From: Pirellulaceae bacterium
GTDB lineage: Bacteria; Planctomycetota; Planctomycetia; Pirellulales; Thermoguttaceae
Assembly (NCBI GenBank): GCA_012744395.1
Contig: JAAYCB010000329.1
Span: 1 to 49,449 of the forward strand
Direction of reading: 5' to 3'
DNA: 49,449 nt
A model generated the notes under the pieces. The model worked only from the letters and a program-made list of their open reading frames with translations. It did no database searches and was not told where the DNA came from. Shown piece by piece: positions 45,275 to 49,449 of this stretch. Each line of letters begins with the position of its first letter. Positions within the stretch are counted from its first letter, which is position 1. The position numbers and the translations under genes were made by a program.

Positions 45275-45871
45275 ATGACAACGCCCGTGGTCTTGGGCAC
45301 ACTCCTGTTGGCCGTCTTCCCCCTGATCACCGGCGCCGCGGAGAGAGACGACTCCGACGGCGACGGGATTCTCGACGACCACGGAGCCGTCCTGGGAACC
45401 GACCCGCGGAAGCCCGAGCTGTTCACGAGGATTCGCCGGCTGGAATTCCGCCTGCCGGTCGGCAAACAGGCCGAGCCATGGCAGGCCCTGCTGGCCGGCG
45501 GCGGCCAGATCGCCCTCGATCCGGCCGGGTCCGTCCGCCAGCAGACGGACGCCCGGCTGCTCGTTGCGCTCAATCGGCGGGAACAGGCGGAGGAGGCTCG
45601 GCTGGCCGGTTCGCTCCGGCCGGGCGGCTCGCGCGGTTGCGCGGTGGCGGTCCGCGACGCCTGGCAGAACTCCCCCAAGGGTTTTTCGTTCTCGGGAGAC
45701 GGCCTGAACGTGGAACTCTGGCAGCGAGCCGCCATCGAGACGATCGCGCCGGACGACGAGCCGCCGGCAACGGCCGAGACGGGCCAAGGGTGGGTGTCGA
45801 TCCGCCTGCCCCGCCTGGTACACTATGCGAGTGTCAAGATCGCGCCGAGCGGCCCCGCCCCGGCGCGTTGA
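45275..45871 (+). CDS. Secreted protein with calcium-type DxDxDG motif
   Basis: A 198-residue exported protein. Signal peptide (MTTPVVLGTLLLAVFPLITGAAE). Next comes DDSDGDGILDDHGAVLGTDP, a thrombospondin type 3-like calcium loop (D-x-D-x-D-G). The remaining 150 residues have no recognised domain. ATG 45275 sits after an A/G-rich stretch; the frame is open to 45134 but only this start gives a signal peptide. It lies 39 bases before a secreted PDZ protein, so the two may be co-expressed. Confidence 0.6.
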   Translation: MTTPVVLGTLLLAVFPLITGAAERDDSDGDGILDDHGAVLGTDPRKPELFTRIRRLEFRLPVGKQAEPWQALLAGGGQIALDPAGSVRQQTDARLLVALNRREQAEEARLAGSLRPGGSRGCAVAVRDAWQNSPKGFSFSGDGLNVELWQRAAIETIAPDDEPPATAETGQGWVSIRLPRLVHYASVKIAPSGPAPAR

Positions 45872-45910
45872 CCTGGGGGACCACGATTCGTTAAGGGAAC
45901 GAGGTCAACG

Positions 45911-46507
45911 ATGGGATCCAGGGTATTTGCACGTATCTTGCTGGTTGCGGCGGCGGTGGCCCCGCCCGCCTGGGCGGTCGAGCCGGAGGGCCGGTCCGAA
46001 GCCGTCCCGGAGACGCGCTCCACTCCGCCCGGCGCCCGCCAGCGCGAGGGGGGCCGGGCGATGGCCCGGAATCAGGAGAACCGCGCAGGCACCGAGGAGG
46101 GACTCCCGGAGGCGCAGGTCGAAGGGCCGGATCGCCGCGAGCGGTTGATGGTCCAGCCCCGCTGGCGGCTTGGCGTCTACGCCTACAACACGCCGACCGG
46201 AGTCGTGATCACCCGCGTCGCGCCCGGCAGTCCCGCCTCGCGCGTGGGGCTTGAGCGGGGCGACCGGATCGTGGCCGTCTCGGGCTACCAGGTCGGTTTG
46301 GTCGGCGAACGCGTCTATTATCTGGGCGAGGAGCTCCAGCTTCGCGCCGAGCCGCGCGGGCGGGTGCTCCTGCTGGTGCAGAATGTTCGCGGCAACGGCC
46401 TGCTGAGCGTGCCCGTCCAACTCGAATCGCCGCGGCGCATCGAACCGGTGATCCCCATGCCCCGCCCGCACCGCGACGCGCCGGGGCGGGAGCGCCAGGC
46501 ACGGTAG
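45911..46507 (+). CDS. Secreted PDZ-domain protein
   Basis: A 198-residue exported protein with a signal peptide (MGSRVFARILLVAAAVAPPAWA). A disordered charged stretch to about residue 80 is followed by one PDZ domain (about 85-165: RLGVYAYNTPTGVVITRVAPGSPASRVGLERGDRIVAVSGYQV). No catalytic domain is attached, so it is probably a periplasmic binding or adaptor protein. The tail is Arg/Pro-rich. Function unknown. Confidence 0.72.
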   Translation: MGSRVFARILLVAAAVAPPAWAVEPEGRSEAVPETRSTPPGARQREGGRAMARNQENRAGTEEGLPEAQVEGPDRRERLMVQPRWRLGVYAYNTPTGVVITRVAPGSPASRVGLERGDRIVAVSGYQVGLVGERVYYLGEELQLRAEPRGRVLLLVQNVRGNGLLSVPVQLESPRRIEPVIPMPRPHRDAPGRERQAR

Positions 46508-46546
46508 AACCGCCGAGCAGGTTCGGCCGTTCGTGCCGGCCGGTCG

Positions 46547-46576
46547 GCCCCGCGGTTCACCGGTTCTTCGCGGGGC
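46547..46576. other. GC-rich hairpin between convergent genes
   Basis: GCCCCGCG (46547-46554) and CGCGGGGC (46569-46576) form an 8-base perfect stem between the PDZ gene and uppP. There is no T-run, so it is at most a weak terminator. Confidence 0.3.
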
Positions 46577-46690
46577 CCGCGGAGCGCCCGTCCAATCCGC
46601 GCCAAGGCCGATCTGTCCCCCGTCCAGCGTCGTCCGCCCGGCGTCTCCCCCGGCGTGCAGAGCGGGGCGCCGGCAGCCGGGGAAGACCGC

Positions 46691-47476
46691 TCAGCTGAGA
46701 AGCTGCCAGGCAATCACCAGGGGCCCCAGGATCAGGACCCACCAGGCGAACCGGTGGAGCTGTCCCCGCTCGAGCCAGCGGACCAGCCAGCTCAGGGCGA
46801 AGAGCCCGACGGCGAAGCTGACCATCGCGCCAATCGCCAGAATTCCCGGTTGGAAGTCCGCCGGAGGGTGCTCGAACACGTCGACCAGGTGCAGCAGCCC
46901 CCCCCCGGCGATCACCGGGATGGCCAGCAGAAAGGAAAAGGTCGCGGCCTCGTCGCGGCGCATGCCGCAGGCCAAGGCGGCGACGATCGTCGCCCCGCTG
47001 CGGGATATTCCCGGCAGAATCGCCAAAGCCTGCGCCAAACCGATCACCAGGGCCTGGCCATAGCTCAGGCTGCGGCAGGTAACCTCGCCCGGTGTTGCCC
47101 GGATCGTCCACAACAGGCCAAGCCCGGTGACCGGAAACATCAGCCCTGTGGTCATCGGGCTTTCGAGGACGCCGCCGAAATAGCGCCCGATCCACAGTCC
47201 GGCGATCACCGCCGGGATCGTGCCCACGACGAGCAGGCCGATCACCCGTCGCTCGCCGCCGAGCAAGCCGAGGATTCTCCGCCAATAGAAGACCAGAATC
47301 GCCAGCAGCGTGCCCAGGTGGAGCACGATATTGACGGTCAATTTCTCGCCGGGAAACGGCTGGCCGAACTGCTCGAACAGCGAGGCCAGGACGACAATGT
47401 GCCCGGAAGAGCTGATCGGGAGAAACTCGCCGATTCCCTGGACGACCGCAAGCAGAACGACCTGGAGAAGAAGCAT
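46691..47476 (-). CDS. uppP: Undecaprenyl-diphosphatase UppP (BacA)
   Basis: A 261-residue multi-pass membrane phosphatase, normal family length. Both active-site repeats are visible: GIGEFLPISSSGH (early) and LPGISRSGAT (middle). It recycles undecaprenyl diphosphate to the phosphate carrier used for peptidoglycan, O-antigen and other polymers, on the outer face of the membrane. ATG 47476 is used; a TTG six codons upstream is the alternative. Neither has a clear ribosome site. Confidence 0.93.
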   Translation of the reverse strand: MLLLQVVLLAVVQGIGEFLPISSSGHIVVLASLFEQFGQPFPGEKLTVNIVLHLGTLLAILVFYWRRILGLLGGERRVIGLLVVGTIPAVIAGLWIGRYFGGVLESPMTTGLMFPVTGLGLLWTIRATPGEVTCRSLSYGQALVIGLAQALAILPGISRSGATIVAALACGMRRDEAATFSFLLAIPVIAGGGLLHLVDVFEHPPADFQPGILAIGAMVSFAVGLFALSWLVRWLERGQLHRFAWWVLILGPLVIAWQLLS

Positions 47477-47565
47477 GCTGTGGTGGGCGGGCAAAGGGTT
47501 TATTCAACGGGGCAGGAAGTCCACAGGGACAAATCGCGCCGCCCACGCCACAGGAATTATCGCCC

Positions 47566-47910
47566 ATGATCCACGAGCGGGCTACCCCGGTCAGAAGATG
47601 GGAACGGCGGATCGTGGAAATCCCCAGTGAGTACCTGCCCGCCTTGGCGAAGCGGGCGGCCGACAGCCTCGGACCGCGTGCCGGCGAAGTCGCGGCCACT
47701 CGCGGGCATCTTGTCCGCCAGGCCGTGCAAGACGGCCTTTTGCGCCAGTTCGACGAACTGGTCGGCGACGACGGGACCGTGGACCTGGTCTGCGACCCGG
47801 GAATGGAAATCCCACTCGAGCTGGAGAACAAGACGCTCTCGCTCACGGAACTGCTCGACGCCCTCCAGTACAAGCGGACCTGGGCGGAAAAAACGCCGGA
47901 AGCCGCCTGA
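47566..47910 (+). CDS. Hypothetical protein, 114 residues
   Basis: A soluble 114-residue protein (MIHERATPVRRWERRIVEIPSEYLPALAKRAADSLG... ELLDALQYKRTW). Helical, charged, no signal or membrane segment. High third-position GC and clean ends support coding. It reads towards the PilB-like gene, 274 bases away. I do not recognise a family. Confidence 0.5.
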   Translation: MIHERATPVRRWERRIVEIPSEYLPALAKRAADSLGPRAGEVAATRGHLVRQAVQDGLLRQFDELVGDDGTVDLVCDPGMEIPLELENKTLSLTELLDALQYKRTWAEKTPEAA

Positions 47911-48184
47911 ATGAGTCATCAGCAAGCAGCCCCTCCATCCGGAACAACCGGCCGCCCCGACAAAAACCGCAGCGACCACCAGGATTGCCCGGTTTTTGCC
48001 GTTTGCCTGACGGGTAAACCCATGGCGGTTGGACTGGCAAGCCGACGATTATTTCGGCGGGCCGTGCTGCTGTCTCACGTTGCGGCCGAGCGCGGCCTGG
48101 CTGATCAACGCCAAGCCAAGCCCGGCGGCAATCGGCACGACAGTGGTTTTCGGGTAATGCGGTTGGGTGGAGGAGAAGCCAGAC

Positions 48185-49449
48185 ATGATCACGGTGAGCG
48201 ACCGGGTCGAGTTCAAGCCGGAAGACGTGAACCTGAACATTGCCGGAGTGGGAGAGACGTTCACGCGGTTGATCCGCGAGGCCGTCCAGTTGCCGGCCAG
48301 CGACCTGCACTTCAACTGGAACGAAGACGACGTGACGATCTCCGTGCGGCACCTGGGGGTGCTCCGCCGCTGGTCGAACATCACCCGTGAAGAGGGCTCG
48401 CGGTTCATCACCTACGTGAAGGCGGCGGCGGGGATGGACGTGGCCAAAAAACAGCGCCCCCAGGACGGCCGCTGGGTCTGCACGCTCGACGGCAATCGGC
48501 GCGCCGACCTGCGGATCAGTACAATCCCCACGCTTTACGGCGAGGACCTGGCGATCCGCCTGCTCGAGCGGGAGTTGCCGCTGCTGGAGATCGAGAATCT
48601 CGGGCTGCACCCCAAGAACCAGTTCGAACTGCTCGACCTGCTCAACAAGCCGGGCGGACTGATGCTCGTCACCGGGCCGGCCGGGACCGGCAAGACAACC
48701 ACGCTCTACGCGTGCCTCCACCGCCTCAACGACGACACGCGGAAGATCAACACGATCGAGGACCCGATCGAGTACTCCCTGCCCGGCATCCGCCAGTCGC
48801 AAGTCAACCACCGCCAGGGCCTCGAATTCCCCGAGCTCCTGCGGAGCGTGTTGCGGCAGGCGCCCGACGTGATCATGGTCGGCGAGATCCGCGACCCGGT
48901 AACGGCGGAGACGGCCGTGCGGGCGGCCAACAGCGGCCACCTTGTGTTCGCCACGCTCCACGCGCCGCGCGCGGCCGGGGCGATCGAAAGCATGTTGGCC
49001 CTCGGCGTGACGCCGCACTTCCTCGCCACGAGCCTCTTGGGGATCGTCTCCCAGCGGCTCGTCCGCGCCCTCTGCGACGGCTGCAAACTGCCGCTCGACG
49101 TCGACAAGTCGCAACTGTTTCCATCGGTCGAGCGGTGGCTCGAACCCGGCCAGGGCAGGCGAATCTACGCCGCCGACGGCTGCCACCGCTGCCAGCACGA
49201 GGGCTACCGGTCGCGAACCGGCGTCTTCGAGGTCTTGCGGATGAGCGGCGAGCTGCGCCAGATGATCGCGCAAGGCCGCACCGCCAGGGAGGTGCAAGAA
49301 GAGGCGATCCGCCAGGGGATGCTCGATCTGCGGCGCGCGGCGCTGCTGAAGGTCGCGGCGGGCCAGACCACGACCGACGAGCTGGCGCGGATCGTTCCCG
49401 CCGATCGCTTCGTGGAAGCCGCCGCGACCGTCGCGTGCGGCGGCTTCTA
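48185..49449 (+). CDS. GspE/PilB-type secretion ATPase, 3'-truncated by at most a few bases
   Basis: 421 residues are visible; the window ends with TA, which may be the first two bases of a stop. Walker A GPAGTGKTTT, the Asp box (TIEDPIEYSLPG), Walker B VIMVGEIRD and the His box GHLVFATLHAP are complete. The zinc-type Cys pairs are CDGC and CHRC. The protein lacks the usual N-terminal GSPII_E_N domain (about 100-150 residues) and starts near the second N-domain (MITVSDRVEFKPEDV). ATG 48185 follows GGAGGAG. It powers pilus or type II secretion assembly and could serve the DUF1559 pilin-like protein. Confidence 0.9.
   Translation, partial: MITVSDRVEFKPEDVNLNIAGVGETFTRLIREAVQLPASDLHFNWNEDDVTISVRHLGVLRRWSNITREEGSRFITYVKAAAGMDVAKKQRPQDGRWVCTLDGNRRADLRISTIPTLYGEDLAIRLLERELPLLEIENLGLHPKNQFELLDLLNKPGGLMLVTGPAGTGKTTTLYACLHRLNDDTRKINTIEDPIEYSLPGIRQSQVNHRQGLEFPELLRSVLRQAPDVIMVGEIRDPVTAETAVRAANSGHLVFATLHAPRAAGAIESMLALGVTPHFLATSLLGIVSQRLVRALCDGCKLPLDVDKSQLFPSVERWLEPGQGRRIYAADGCHRCQHEGYRSRTGVFEVLRMSGELRQMIAQGRTAREVQEEAIRQGMLDLRRAALLKVAAGQTTTDELARIVPADRFVEAAATVACGGF

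Noticed and set aside
47843..49297. Long minus-strand open frame (484 codons)
   Set aside because: It lies antisense to the PilB/GspE gene, which has all family motifs. The antisense translation is His/Asp/Arg/Val-rich without any domain; it is a mirror of GC-rich codons.

Overview
The window is high-GC, densely packed bacterial chromosome. Several features point to a planctomycete (Pirellulales-like): a DUF1559 prepilin-type protein, a zinc-ribbon plus GYF membrane protein, a zinc-ribbon plus bacterial-PH protein, a carotenoid-desaturase/FabZ/FabI lipid cluster, many Shine-Dalgarno-poor starts, a GroEL without the usual Gly-Gly-Met tail, and secreted low-complexity proteins. The assignment is inferred from gene content; no rRNA is present. 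One tRNA (Glu, UUC) is present. There is no CRISPR array, integrase island or prophage. A chromosomal Xer-type recombinase is the only recombinase.

Layout. (1) 1-2.6 kb: lipid cluster of FAD desaturase (5'-truncated), FabZ-like dehydratase and FabI-like reductase. (2) 2.9-5.6 kb: long-chain polyprenyl diphosphate synthase, convergent nrdR, and a zinc-ribbon/PH membrane protein. (3) 5.7-11.3 kb, minus strand: secreted M28 peptidase with two PDZ domains, glycosyltransferase 2, a 541-residue protein of unknown function coupled to it by a TAATG overlap, and a GNAT acetyltransferase. (4) 11.6-17 kb: TrpB2, then minus-strand nuoI, DUF2203 gene, groES and groEL. (5) 17.2-20.9 kb: csrA, tRNA-Glu, ferrochelatase, a secreted Ser/Asp-repeat protein and thioredoxin. 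(6) 21.2-24.3 kb, minus strand: an extraordinary secreted Cys/Pro pentapeptide-repeat protein, a lipoprotein and a zinc-ribbon/GYF protein. (7) 24.7-30 kb: NtrC-type and NarL-type regulators facing away from each other, a TAT-exported lactonase-fold protein, Xer recombinase and a small conserved protein. (8) 30.6-36.4 kb: ispG, apbE, ClpP-like protein, a 57-residue two-cluster ferredoxin, a secreted protein and the DUF1559 pilin-like protein. (9) 36.8-44 kb: a histidine kinase and sigma-54 activator with a 4-nt overlap, then a good sigma-54 (-24/-12) promoter driving a membrane-fusion protein plus a processive family-2 glycosyltransferase. (10) 44-49.4 kb: thioredoxin-like protein, AlgH/YqgE, two secreted proteins, UppP, a small hypothetical protein and a PilB/GspE ATPase truncated by the window end.

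Two parts stand out. The first is 36.8-44 kb, which reads as a self-contained regulated exopolysaccharide synthesis/export module: sensor, sigma-54 activator, inverted-repeat activator site, sigma-54 promoter, inner-membrane adaptor and synthase. The second is the Cys/Pro repeat protein at 21.2-22 kb, with 30 near-perfect pentads carrying one Cys each. It is a plausible structural component of the disulfide-rich, proline-rich envelope described for planctomycetes. Intergenic regions also carry three families of short inverted repeats; one of them appears to supply the -35 element of a leaderless promoter.
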